Source: Micromonospora kangleipakensis
GTDB lineage: Bacteria; Actinomycetota; Actinomycetes; Mycobacteriales; Micromonosporaceae
Direction: 5' to 3'
DNA length: 64,000 nt
Assembly (NCBI RefSeq): GCF_004217615.1
Contig: NZ_SHLD01000001.1
Coordinates: 4,278,001 to 4,342,000, forward strand
Numbering within the stretch: position 1 is the first letter of the stretch; every line of letters starts with the position of its first letter. A program made the position numbers and the translations under genes. The notes beneath the pieces are model-generated. The model saw nothing but the letters and a program-made list of their open reading frames with translations. It was not told the DNA's origin and did not search any database. Shown in pieces: positions 1 to 7,775 of this stretch.

Positions 1-373
1 GGACGAAGACCTCCTCGTCCTCCTCGAACCAGCGGTCCATCGCGGCCCAGTCGAACCGGATCGTGTCCCTCAACCCGGGCAGCGCGTCGTCCCCGTACCA
101 CCGCCCGCACGACGGACGGGAGGTCTCGCCGACCCGCAGCCCGTGCAGCCGGGCGGTGCCGCGCCCGGACCCCTCCGTGCGCTCCTCATCGACCAGGAGA
201 TCGCGGGCCACGTCGGCGATCGGGATGTAGTACTGCGGGTAGAACGGCCACTCCCACACGTACCGGCCACGGGTGGTGTCCAGTACCTGCTCACCGGCGA
301 GGAACGCGCGGATCCGGCGGGGCGCCGGCTCGATGTGGTCGACCGGGGTGATCGCCTTGGGATAGTCCGGCAC
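1..373 (-). CDS. DUF427 domain protein (3' end outside window)
   Basis: Reading the minus strand from a GTG at 373 gives an open frame of 124 codons that runs off the left edge. The product begins MPDYPKAITPVDHIEPAPRR and contains the DUF427 signature, including TTRGRYVWEWPFYPQYYIPI and a downstream segment ending in FDWAAMDRWFEEDEEVF. DUF427 proteins are small, widespread actinobacterial proteins of unproven function. The start is chosen because GGGAGGA lies just upstream; an in-frame TTG at 396 is an alternative. The C-terminus is missing only because the window ends. Confidence 0.85.
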   Translation of the reverse strand, partial: MPDYPKAITPVDHIEPAPRRIRAFLAGEQVLDTTRGRYVWEWPFYPQYYIPIADVARDLLVDEERTEGSGRGTARLHGLRVGETSRPSCGRWYGDDALPGLRDTIRFDWAAMDRWFEEDEEVFV

Positions 374-401
374 CTCGTCCTCCCAGCGCAGCAACGTACC
401 T

Positions 402-428
402 CGGCCCGGCCCTCACCGGTGCGGGCCG
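402..428. terminator. possible hairpin terminator between DUF2267 and DUF427 genes
   Basis: The 7-bp inverted arms CGGCCCG (402-408) and CGGGCCG (422-428) enclose a 13-nt loop in the gap between the two leftward genes. There is no U-tract, which is common for GC-rich actinobacterial terminators, so the assignment is tentative. Confidence 0.35.
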
Positions 429-450
429 ACCCCGCACGTCCGTCCCTGTG

Positions 451-852
451 CTAGCCGCGCGTGCGCTGCACGAACGGCGCGGTCGGGTCGGCGACCTCCC
501 CGAACTCCGCCGGAAGCTGGGACACGACGTCGTCGTACCCCTCGGGTGTGAGGGCCTCGCGGAGGACGTCGAACACCGTGGTCACCCCGTCCTTCGCCTG
601 TGTCACGTCCACGTCGGCGCGCCCGCTGACCCGTGCCAGGAACACGTCGAGTCCGAACCGCTCGGCGGTCTCGCCCGAGCCGAAGGCGTACGCCCGCAGC
701 CCCTCGGGAAGCTGGCCGGCGAGGTCACGCGCCTCGCCGCCGTCGATCCGTTCCGCCAGGGTCGTCAGGGTGGCCCGCGTGACCGCGGTCGCCTGCTCCG
801 ATGACGTCCCTGAGCGCTTCGCCACCAAGCCGATGAACTCGTTGTCGTCCAC
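451..852 (-). CDS. DUF2267 domain protein
   Basis: This 133-residue product begins MDDNEFIGLVAKRSGTSSEQ. It has the DUF2267 layout: an N-terminal helical region, then TRATLTTLAERIDGGEARDL, LPEGLRAYAF and a second helical repeat with FDVLREALTPEGYDDVVSQL. The size fits the usual ~130 residues. The family is common in actinobacteria and proteobacteria but has no established biochemical role. The GTG at 852 is chosen because the DUF2267 homology begins there and AGAAAGG lies upstream. The frame stays open further upstream without homology, antisense to the CoA-transferase. Confidence 0.85.
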   Translation of the reverse strand: MDDNEFIGLVAKRSGTSSEQATAVTRATLTTLAERIDGGEARDLAGQLPEGLRAYAFGSGETAERFGLDVFLARVSGRADVDVTQAKDGVTTVFDVLREALTPEGYDDVVSQLPAEFGEVADPTAPFVQRTRG

Positions 853-1044
853 CTTCAGGGCCTTTCTCTCGGATGTCAGCGGCGTCTTCCCGCGCACCGC
901 CACCTCAAACGGGAAAGCGCGCGAGCGCCACCGGCGGGGCGACCCGTTCCGGGATCTCCTGGAGGCCTCACTAGGGTGAGCGACTGCGCCAGGACGGCGC
1001 CGCCGATGACGCCACCACGTCGCAGTCGTTGAGGAGTGGGCCGC

Positions 1045-2226
1045 ATGACCGGGACTCTGGACGGGGTGCTCGTCGCCGACTTCAGTCGGGTTCTCGCCGG
1101 GCCGTACGCCACCATGCTCCTGGCCGACCTCGGCGCCGACGTGGTGAAGGTCGAACGTCCCGGTGCGGGTGACGACACCCGCGCCTGGGGTCCGCCGTAC
1201 GACCACGACGGCACCGCTACGTACTACCTGTCCGTCAACCGCAACAAGCGGTCGGTGACGCTGGATCTGACCGATCCGGACGATCTGGCCGTCGCTCGGG
1301 ACCTGGCGCACCGGGCGGACGTGATCGTGCAGAACTTCCGCCCCGGCACGATGGAACGCTACGGCCTGGGTCACGCCGACATCGCCGTCGCCAACCCGCG
1401 TGCCGTCTACTGCTCGATCACCGGCTTCGGCTCCGGCGCGGGCGCCGACCGGCCCGGATACGACCTGCTCGTCCAGGCCGTCGGCGGGCTGATGAGCGTC
1501 ACCGGCACCCGGCCGGGCGAGCCGGTCAAGGTCGGGGTCGCCGTGGTCGACGTGATCACCGGCCTGCACGCCACCGTCGGCATCCTGGCCGCGCTGCGCC
1601 ACCGCCAGGTCACCGGCGCCGGCCAGCACGTGGAGGTCAACCTGCTCTCGTCGTTGCTGTCCGCGCTGGTCAACCAGGCATCCGGCTACGTCGCAGCCGG
1701 CGTGGTCCCGGGCATCCTGGGCAACGCGCACCCCAGCATCGTGCCGTACGAGCTGCTGCCCACCGCCGATCGGCCGCTCGCGGTGGCGGTCGGCACCGAC
1801 GCGCAGTTCGGCGCGCTGTGCCGGGCACTCGGCATCCCCGCCGTCGCCGAGGACCCGCGCTACGTCAGCAACGCCGACCGGGTACGCCACCGGGAAACGC
1901 TCATCACCACGTTGTCCGAGCGAACGGCGCTGCGGTCCGCCGACGACCTGGCCGCGGCGCTCAGCCGCCTCGGCGTGCCGTGCGGGCCGGTCAACGACCT
2001 CGCCGGAGCCTTCAGCCTCGCCACGGAGCTCGGGCTGGCGCCGGTCGTGGAGATCCCCGGGCCGGAACGACCGCAGCCGGTGCGTCAGGTCGCCCACCCG
2101 ATCACGCTGTCAGGTGCGCCCGCGGTCTACCACCGGCGACCGCCCCGGCTCGGTGAGCACACCGCGGAGGTGCTCGCCTGGCTGGCTTCCGGCAAGCCGG
2201 GCGGCCCTGCCGCCGAGGAGAGCTGA
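1045..2226 (+). CDS. CaiB/BaiF family (class III) CoA-transferase
   Basis: This 393-residue protein would transfer CoA between carboxylic acids in the cytosol, as class III CoA-transferases do. It opens with LDGVLVADFSRVLAGPYATM and [20 protein letters not shown], then NRNKRSVTLDL, a VIVQNFRPGTMERYGL motif and TGAGQHVEVNLL. In this family the catalytic Asp lies in the last of these motifs; here the residue is Glu or Asn, so catalytic competence is uncertain. ATG at 1045 is preferred over GTG at 1036 because GAGGAGTGGG sits directly upstream. The substrate cannot be told from the neighbours, which are unrelated. A second member of the family lies at 38497. Confidence 0.85.
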   Translation: MTGTLDGVLVADFSRVLAGPYATMLLADLGADVVKVERPGAGDDTRAWGPPYDHDGTATYYLSVNRNKRSVTLDLTDPDDLAVARDLAHRADVIVQNFRPGTMERYGLGHADIAVANPRAVYCSITGFGSGAGADRPGYDLLVQAVGGLMSVTGTRPGEPVKVGVAVVDVITGLHATVGILAALRHRQVTGAGQHVEVNLLSSLLSALVNQASGYVAAGVVPGILGNAHPSIVPYELLPTADRPLAVAVGTDAQFGALCRALGIPAVAEDPRYVSNADRVRHRETLITTLSERTALRSADDLAAALSRLGVPCGPVNDLAGAFSLATELGLAPVVEIPGPERPQPVRQVAHPITLSGAPAVYHRRPPRLGEHTAEVLAWLASGKPGGPAAEES

Positions 2227-2291
2227 TCGCCAGCCCCCGCCGTCCTGCCGGTGGGCGGCCGGCGCCCCGTCGCTCCCGGCTGACTGATCCG

Positions 2292-2705
2292 TCACGTCGG
2301 CGTCAGCCGTTGAGCGGCCGGCCGGAGGCGGGCCGCCAGCATCCAGTGGGCCGCGACCAGGGGTGCCACGCCGACGGGGTACCAGAGCAGGTCCGTCGGG
2401 TCGAACTGGACGCCCAGCACCAGCCGGGCCAGCAGGCTGCGCGCCGACAGCGCGGCCGGGATGCCGGTCAGCTGCGCGCACTCGACCGCCCAGCAGAAGG
2501 CGACCGCGACGGCCCCCGCCGGCAGCGGGGACATCCTTGGCCACAGGAACAGCACCCCGGCGTAGACCATCGACGCATAGAGGGCGGTGCCGGAGTACTG
2601 CTCGAGGCGGCCGTCGGAAAGGGCCCGGATGGTGAGCGCGACCGCCAGGAACAGGGCCGCCGCCACCAGCATGAGCACCCGGACCAGCGCCGGCCTGATC
2701 GACAT
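2292..2705 (-). CDS. DUF2809 family membrane protein
   Basis: The product of 137 residues has about four hydrophobic helices. These are VLMLVAAALFLAVALTI near the N-terminus, ASMVYAGVLFLWP, AGAVAVAFCWAVECAQL and the C-terminal WYPVGVAPLVAAHWML. The FDPTDLLWYPVGV segment is the conserved DUF2809 motif. Function is unknown; the family are small integral membrane proteins. ATG at 2705 is chosen because residues upstream in the same frame are charged and unlike the family. It converges on the CoA-transferase gene. Confidence 0.75.
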   Translation of the reverse strand: MSIRPALVRVLMLVAAALFLAVALTIRALSDGRLEQYSGTALYASMVYAGVLFLWPRMSPLPAGAVAVAFCWAVECAQLTGIPAALSARSLLARLVLGVQFDPTDLLWYPVGVAPLVAAHWMLAARLRPAAQRLTPT

Positions 2706-2870
2706 CCCGCCGATGCTACCGGCGGGCTCGGCCCGCACCGCCCCCGGCGACCCGGCCCGAGACCGGCACCGCTTCAATCCGCCGGAGGGCGGAGATCAGC
2801 CGCTCCCACGCGGTTACCCGGTCCGAATAGGAGACGCCCATGCCGCCCAGTCACGAATCGGAGGCACCGC

Positions 2871-3290
2871 GTGAGGAACCCGGCCCGCGGCAGGAAGAAG
2901 AGGCCGACCCCGCCTCCAGCCGCGCGGCGCGATGCCGACTGGTCGTGGCGGACCCCGGGCGCCGACGTCGTCGCGCTCGCCCTCGTCGTGGCGGCGGTCG
3001 CCCTGTATCCCGCCTGGAAGTCGGCACGGAGCGACGGCAGGCAGGAGCAACTCCAGGCGTCGGAGGCGGCCCGCCTGCCGGCGCTGAAGGTGGCCAGGGT
3101 GAGCGCCTACATCAAGGACGGCATCGCGGGCAGTTCGCGCAACGGCAACGGTGGTTCCGACAAGGAGAACGACCTGTGGGGCCCGCACCTCGACGTGACG
3201 TTCGAGAACCGCGCCAGCGGGCCGTGCCTGATCACCAGGGCCCGCCTGGAGTTCCGGCAGGTGCGGTCCCTGCGTCAGTTCCGCCCCTGA
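2871..3290 (+). CDS. hypothetical single-pass membrane protein, possibly C-terminally truncated
   Basis: This 139-residue product starts at GTG 2871, with GGAGG at 2861-2865. A basic N-terminus (NPARGRKKR) is followed by one membrane helix, ADVVALALVVAAVALYPAW, then an extracytoplasmic part containing LDVTFENRASGPCLITRARL, which looks like the start of a beta-sandwich. The frame then ends abruptly after RSLRQFRP, one base before the stop of the convergent gene at 3292. The abrupt ending suggests loss of the distal half of the domain, but I cannot confirm this without homologues. No function is assigned. Confidence 0.5.
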   Translation: MRNPARGRKKRPTPPPAARRDADWSWRTPGADVVALALVVAAVALYPAWKSARSDGRQEQLQASEAARLPALKVARVSAYIKDGIAGSSRNGNGGSDKENDLWGPHLDVTFENRASGPCLITRARLEFRQVRSLRQFRP

Positions 3291-3291
3291 G

Positions 3292-3645
3292 CTAGGCCAC
3301 CCGCGGCGTGGGCAGGATCGGCAGGGCCGCGCGGTGCGTCGTACCCGAGATGTCGCCGGTCTGGTCGACGGCCGGCTCCGGCGACGCGGCCTCGACCGCG
3401 ACGGCGGCCCTCGCCGCGGGCCCGTCGCCGGCCGGCGCGACCGACGGCCCCGCCACCGACGCCTCGATCTCGGTGAGCAGGGTCGTCAGCCTCCGCACGT
3501 CGTCGACGGGCATCCGGAAGGAGCCCCGGCACCACGTGCCGCTCCACAGGGACACCACCACCGCGCCGCGGTCCGGGTGGTAGCTGACGCGCATCGTCCG
3601 GTCCTCGCCGCGCAGGTCGGTGAACAGGTCACCGAAGCTGGGCAT
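3292..3645 (-). CDS. hypothetical protein
   Basis: This 117-residue protein begins MPSFGDLFTDLRGEDRTMRV. The N-terminal 65 residues (beta-rich, with VSYHPDRGAVVVSLWSGTWC and RGSFRMPVDDVRRLTTLLTE) look like a compact folded domain. The remainder is Ala/Pro-rich and probably disordered. GGGAGAGG lies eight bases upstream of the chosen ATG. I do not recognise the family. Neighbours give no functional clue. Confidence 0.6.
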   Translation of the reverse strand: MPSFGDLFTDLRGEDRTMRVSYHPDRGAVVVSLWSGTWCRGSFRMPVDDVRRLTTLLTEIEASVAGPSVAPAGDGPAARAAVAVEAASPEPAVDQTGDISGTTHRAALPILPTPRVA

Positions 3646-3695
3646 CGGTCGCACCTCTCCCATCCACCCAGCATGCCCGAGCCTGCTGTGCGGGG

Positions 3696-4220
3696 CTAGA
3701 GCGCGGCGAACGGCTTCGCGTACGCGAATTCGCCCCGGATCGTCGGCTGCCAGGCGCTCAGTGGGCGGGCCATGAAGAAGCGCGGCCCCCACGGACCCGG
3801 CGGCGTCACCGCCAGGTCCACCGCCGGCCGGAAGCCGAACCGCGGGTAGTACTCCGGGTGCCCGAGCAGCACCACCAGGGGCTCGTCCCGCGCGTCGGCG
3901 GCGCCCAGCACCGCGTGCATCAGCGCCGAGCCGACACCGCGGCGCTGCCAGGCCGGCAGCACGCCGAGCGGCCCCAGGCCGAGCGCGACCGGCGCGCCGG
4001 CCACGGTGCCGCGGGTGCAGACCACGTGGCCGACGACCTCGCCGCCCGCATCGGTGGCGACGAGGGAGAACGCGGGCAGCCAGTCGTCGTCCGCGCGGAG
4101 CGCGTCGACCAGGGTTGCCTCCACCGGTACGGCGCCCGCGGCGTCGTCCTTCGCGAAGGCGGCGGTGTGCACGGCGCGGACGGCGTCGACGTCGGCGGGG
4201 GTTTCGCGTCTGATCAGCAT
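3696..4220 (-). CDS. GNAT family N-acetyltransferase
   Basis: This 174-residue cytosolic protein would transfer an acetyl group from acetyl-CoA to an unknown amine. It starts [20 protein letters not shown]. It carries the acetyl-CoA binding core [20 protein letters not shown] (pattern Q/R-x-x-G-x-G) and the downstream [15 protein letters not shown] segment typical of the YhbS-like group. The length is normal for a single GNAT domain. ATG at 4220 matches the usual N-terminus. The substrate is not predictable. Confidence 0.88.
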   Translation of the reverse strand: MLIRRETPADVDAVRAVHTAAFAKDDAAGAVPVEATLVDALRADDDWLPAFSLVATDAGGEVVGHVVCTRGTVAGAPVALGLGPLGVLPAWQRRGVGSALMHAVLGAADARDEPLVVLLGHPEYYPRFGFRPAVDLAVTPPGPWGPRFFMARPLSAWQPTIRGEFAYAKPFAAL

Positions 4221-4279
4221 CGCGGACACGATAGGCGCACCGGGACGCGGCACGCGCCCGATTTTCGGCGGCGGGCGGC

Positions 4280-4726
4280 TCAGTCCCCGAGCCCCTCCAG
4301 CAGGGCCTTCAGCCGGGCCAGGTCCTTGCGGTTCGCCCGGCGCATCGCGGCGGCCATCACCGGCCCGGCGACCGTCGCGAAGCCGCTCGGCTCACCGCGG
4401 TTGCGCAGGGTCATCCGGGTTCGACCCTCGCCGACCGGCTCCCAACGGTAGGTCGTCTCCATCGGGAACGGACCCTCGGCCGTCCGCATGACCAGCCGCT
4501 CGCCGGCGACCAGCTCGACGATCTCGTACGTGTAGGCGAGCCGCCGGCCGAGGAAGTGCGCCACGAAGGCGACCCGGGAGCCGACCCGCAGCGGCGGCGG
4601 CGTCAGCCACTGCACCGACCTGATGTTGACGTACCAGTCCGGCGCGTTCGACGGGTCGCCCGCGTACGCGGCCACCTCGGCGACCGGGCGGTCGATCACC
4701 ACCTCCGACACCACGTCCACCGGCAC
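4280..4726 (-). CDS. SRPBCC (START-like) family protein
   Basis: The 148-residue product begins [20 protein letters not shown] and has the helix-grip pattern of the SRPBCC superfamily: an initial strand, then [20 protein letters not shown], a central series of beta strands and a long C-terminal helix ([18 protein letters not shown]). Such proteins bind small hydrophobic ligands in a deep cavity; many are polyketide cyclase or dehydrase-like, others unknown. The start is a GTG with only a weak ribosome site. A second SRPBCC gene is at 27417. Confidence 0.8.
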   Translation of the reverse strand: MPVDVVSEVVIDRPVAEVAAYAGDPSNAPDWYVNIRSVQWLTPPPLRVGSRVAFVAHFLGRRLAYTYEIVELVAGERLVMRTAEGPFPMETTYRWEPVGEGRTRMTLRNRGEPSGFATVAGPVMAAAMRRANRKDLARLKALLEGLGD

Positions 4727-4859
4727 CCGAATCCCAACTGTCGTACGGACGGCCGCACCCAGTGTGAGCGCCCGCCGGTGGCCCCGCCAGCCGAACCGGG
4801 CGGACCGGCAGCGCCGCGGGTAGCGTGCACGGCGAGACGATCAGCGAGGAGGCTCCGGG

Positions 4860-5612
4860 GTGGAAACCACGACCGTGGACGTGCCGACCAGCGACGGTGT
4901 CGCGGACGCGTATCTCGTCCGGCCGGACGGGGACGGGCCGTTCCCGGCGGTGCTGGTCTTCATGGACGCGTTCGGGCTGCGGCCCCGGCTGGCCGAGATG
5001 GCCGAGCGGATCGCCGCCCGGGGCTACGTCGTGCTGGTGCCCAACCTGTTCTACCGGGCCGGCCGGGCGCCGCTGGTCGAACTGTCCGGGCTCGCCGACC
5101 CGGAGCGGCGGGGCGCGATCTTCGGGCAGCTCATGCCGTTCATCGGCGCGCTGACCCCGGACGCCGTCGCCCGCGACGCCGGCGCGTACCTGGACGTCCT
5201 GGAGGCGCGGGAGGATGTCGCGGCCGGGCCGGTCGCCATCACCGGGTACTGCATGGGCGGTACCAACGCGCTGCGCGCGATCGAGGCGTACCCGGACCGG
5301 ATCGCGGCGCTGGCCAGCTTCCACGCCGGCCGGGTCGTCACCGACGCGCCGGACAGCCCGCACCTGGGCGTCGGGTCGGTCACCGGCGAGGTGTACTTCG
5401 CCCACGCCGACAACGACCAGTCGATGACCGCCGAGCAGATCGCCACTCTGGAGAAGGCGCTCGACGCCGCCGGGGTCACCTACCGCTCCGAGCTGTACGC
5501 GGGCGCGCCGCACGGCTTCACCATGGCCGACACCGCCATGTACGACGAGCAGGCCACCGAGCGGCACTGGAACGCCCTGTTCGACCTGCTCGACCGCACG
5601 GTCCACCGCTGA
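4860..5612 (+). CDS. dienelactone hydrolase family protein
   Basis: This 250-residue alpha/beta hydrolase belongs to the dienelactone hydrolase family, which cleaves ester or lactone bonds, classically in chloroaromatic breakdown. The catalytic triad is visible. The nucleophile Cys131 lies in GYCMGG, the acid is in AHADNDQSM (Asp184 or Asp186) and His218 is in GAPHGF. GTG at 4860 follows AGCGAGGAGG. Family length is normal. The true substrate is unknown; an aromatic-acid exporter-like gene lies immediately downstream, which is at most suggestive of aromatic metabolism. Confidence 0.88.
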   Translation: METTTVDVPTSDGVADAYLVRPDGDGPFPAVLVFMDAFGLRPRLAEMAERIAARGYVVLVPNLFYRAGRAPLVELSGLADPERRGAIFGQLMPFIGALTPDAVARDAGAYLDVLEAREDVAAGPVAITGYCMGGTNALRAIEAYPDRIAALASFHAGRVVTDAPDSPHLGVGSVTGEVYFAHADNDQSMTAEQIATLEKALDAAGVTYRSELYAGAPHGFTMADTAMYDEQATERHWNALFDLLDRTVHR

Positions 5613-5696
5613 CCTCCGCCGCCGGCGGGGCCGCCACCCGGCGCAGATGACCCGCCCGGGGACGATTCACCCGCCACCGGCCGGGTAACCGCCGCC

Positions 5697-7013
5697 ATGC
5701 CCGACGACCGCCCCGCCGCCGACTCCGTCCGGTCGCCGCTGGACGAGGTCGTCGAGCGGGGCGGCCGGGTGGTGGCCCAGGCCCGCCGGCAGGGCGGGCA
5801 GGCCGGCCGGGTCCGGCTGCGCCAGCTGGAGGTCACCATCGTGATCGCCGTGCAGGCGGGGCTGGCCGCCGCGCTGGCGGCGCTGATCGCCCAGAAGCTG
5901 TTGGGCCCCGGCGCGCACGTCTTCGCCCCGGCGGCGGCGGTCGGCACGATCGCCACCGCCATCGGCCAGCGGGCCCGCCGGACGTTCGAGCTGCTCGGCG
6001 GCGTGGGACTCGGCATCGTCGTCGGGGACCTGCTGCGCTTCATGCTTGGCTCCGGGGCCTGGCAGACCGGCCTGGTCGTCGCCCTGGCGATCGCCACCGC
6101 GCTGCTGGTCGCCGGCCGGGGCGGCGCCCTGGTCGGCCAGGCCGGCGGTACGGCCGTCCTGATCTCCACCCTCGCCCCGATGCAGCCCGGCCTGGAGGTG
6201 CCCCGGATCTTCGACGCCCTGGTTGGCGCCCTGGTCGGCATCCTGGTGGTGGCCCTGCTGCTGCCGATCAACCCGCTGCGGGTGCTGGACCGGGCGGCGG
6301 CGCCGATCTTCGCCACCGTCACTGGCCAGCTGGACGCGGTGGCGCACGCCCTGACCGCGCGGGACGCCGACGCGGCGATCCGCGCCCTGGACCAGCTTCG
6401 CGGAATGGACGCCGACGTCGGGCGGCTGAACGAGGCGCTCAGCGGCGCCGGTGAGGTGGTCACCCTCGCACCGGCCCGCTGGCACCGCCGGGCGCGGTAC
6501 CACCGGTACGCCCGCGGCGCCGAACACCTGGAACGGCTGATCCTGTACGCCCGGTCCGTGGCCCGCCGGTCCGCCACCGCGCTGCAGTACGACGAGCCGA
6601 TCCCGCCGTCGCTGCCGGTGGCCGTCACCCGGCTCAGCGACGCGATACGGCAGCTGCGCCAGGACCACCAGGCGGACGTGGATCCGGAGCGCACCCGCCG
6701 GCTCGTCCGGGAGAGCGCCGAGCTCGCCGGCCGGGCCTGGGCCGAGGGGGTGCGGTCCTACGGCGACGCGCTGATCACCGACCTGCGGACGGCGGACAGC
6801 GAACTGCTCCGGGCGATCGAGTACGAACCGGACGACGCCAACCGGGTGGTGCGCGAGGCGGCCGGCCGGGGGCAGGCGGAGGTGCGACCGCCGGCGCGGG
6901 CCCACCTGCACCGGCCGCGCCCGCACACCGGGACGCCCCGCACCCGGCGGCACCGACGGTCGACCCGCCGGACCCACGGCCGACGCCGGGGCCGGCACAG
7001 GCCACGAGTGTGA
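5697..7013 (+). CDS. FUSC/aromatic acid exporter-like membrane protein
   Basis: This 438-residue protein has about six membrane helices between residues 50 and 205, including VIAVQAGLAAALAALIAQKL, AAAVGTIATAIGQRARRTFE and LVGALVGILVVALLLPINPL. A long cytoplasmic helical region and a very basic tail rich in Arg/His follow. This is the layout of FUSC (fusaric acid resistance/ArAE) proteins, thought to export aromatic acids. The Arg-rich last 50 residues look low-complexity. It lies 84 bp downstream of the dienelactone hydrolase gene on the same strand. Confidence 0.75.
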   Translation: MPDDRPAADSVRSPLDEVVERGGRVVAQARRQGGQAGRVRLRQLEVTIVIAVQAGLAAALAALIAQKLLGPGAHVFAPAAAVGTIATAIGQRARRTFELLGGVGLGIVVGDLLRFMLGSGAWQTGLVVALAIATALLVAGRGGALVGQAGGTAVLISTLAPMQPGLEVPRIFDALVGALVGILVVALLLPINPLRVLDRAAAPIFATVTGQLDAVAHALTARDADAAIRALDQLRGMDADVGRLNEALSGAGEVVTLAPARWHRRARYHRYARGAEHLERLILYARSVARRSATALQYDEPIPPSLPVAVTRLSDAIRQLRQDHQADVDPERTRRLVRESAELAGRAWAEGVRSYGDALITDLRTADSELLRAIEYEPDDANRVVREAAGRGQAEVRPPARAHLHRPRPHTGTPRTRRHRRSTRRTHGRRRGRHRPRV

Positions 7014-7058
7014 AAGTGGCCCGCCACCGGATCCGGCCCCGCTGACTACGGTCGGGCC

Positions 7059-7772
7059 ATGAGCCTCGATCCGCACGAATTGCGCACCCGGTTCGCGTCG
7101 CTGACCGCCGCGCACGTGGCCGACGCCTGCCTGCGGGCGGCGGTCCCGGTCCGCTGCGCGCCCGCCGCCGTACGGCCGGTCCTGCCCGGTGCGCGGCTGG
7201 CCGGTCGGGTCGCGCCCACCCGGCACGTCGGCAGCGTCGACATCTTCCTGGAGGCGATCGACCGGGCAGCCCCCGGCGACGTGCTGGTCGTCGACAACGC
7301 CGGCCGCACCGACGAGAGCTGCGTCGGCGACCTGGTGGTGCTGGAGGCGCAGGCCGCCGGCCTGGCCGGCGCGGTGGTCTGGGGGCTGCACCGGGACACC
7401 GCCGACATCCGGGCGGTTGGGCTGCCGGTGTTCAGCCTGGGCGCGATCCCCACCGGCCCGCAGCGCCTCGACGCCCGTCCGCCGCTGGCGCTGCAGTCGG
7501 CGGCGGTGGGGGAGTGGACGGTGGACGCCGAGGACGTCGCCCTGGGCGACGACGACGGTGTGCTCTTCGTGCCCGCGCGCCGCGCCGGTGAGCTGCTCAC
7601 CCTCGCCGCGTCGATCCGGGACGCCGAGCGGCGGCAGGCCGAGCGGATCCGCGCCGGCGTCGCGCTGCGCGACCAGGTGCGCTTCGCCGCCTACCTCGCC
7701 GGGCGGGTCGAGGATCCGGCGCTGACCTTCCGCGCGCACCTGCGCACGGTGGGCGGGGCGATCGAGGAGTGA
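7059..7772 (+). CDS. RraA-like family protein (4-hydroxy-4-methyl-2-oxoglutarate aldolase fold)
   Basis: This 237-residue protein has the RraA/HMG-aldolase core. It includes LTAAHVADAC, an AIDRAAPGDVLVVDNAG strand and SCVGDLVVLEAQAAGLAGAV followed by VVWGLHRDTADIR. Family members are either class II aldolases or RNase E regulators. In actinobacteria most are annotated as aldolase-like and the role here is unknown. The stop lies three bases from that of the convergent glutamate-synthase-like gene. Confidence 0.82.
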   Translation: MSLDPHELRTRFASLTAAHVADACLRAAVPVRCAPAAVRPVLPGARLAGRVAPTRHVGSVDIFLEAIDRAAPGDVLVVDNAGRTDESCVGDLVVLEAQAAGLAGAVVWGLHRDTADIRAVGLPVFSLGAIPTGPQRLDARPPLALQSAAVGEWTVDAEDVALGDDDGVLFVPARRAGELLTLAASIRDAERRQAERIRAGVALRDQVRFAAYLAGRVEDPALTFRAHLRTVGGAIEE

Positions 7773-7775
7773 GCC

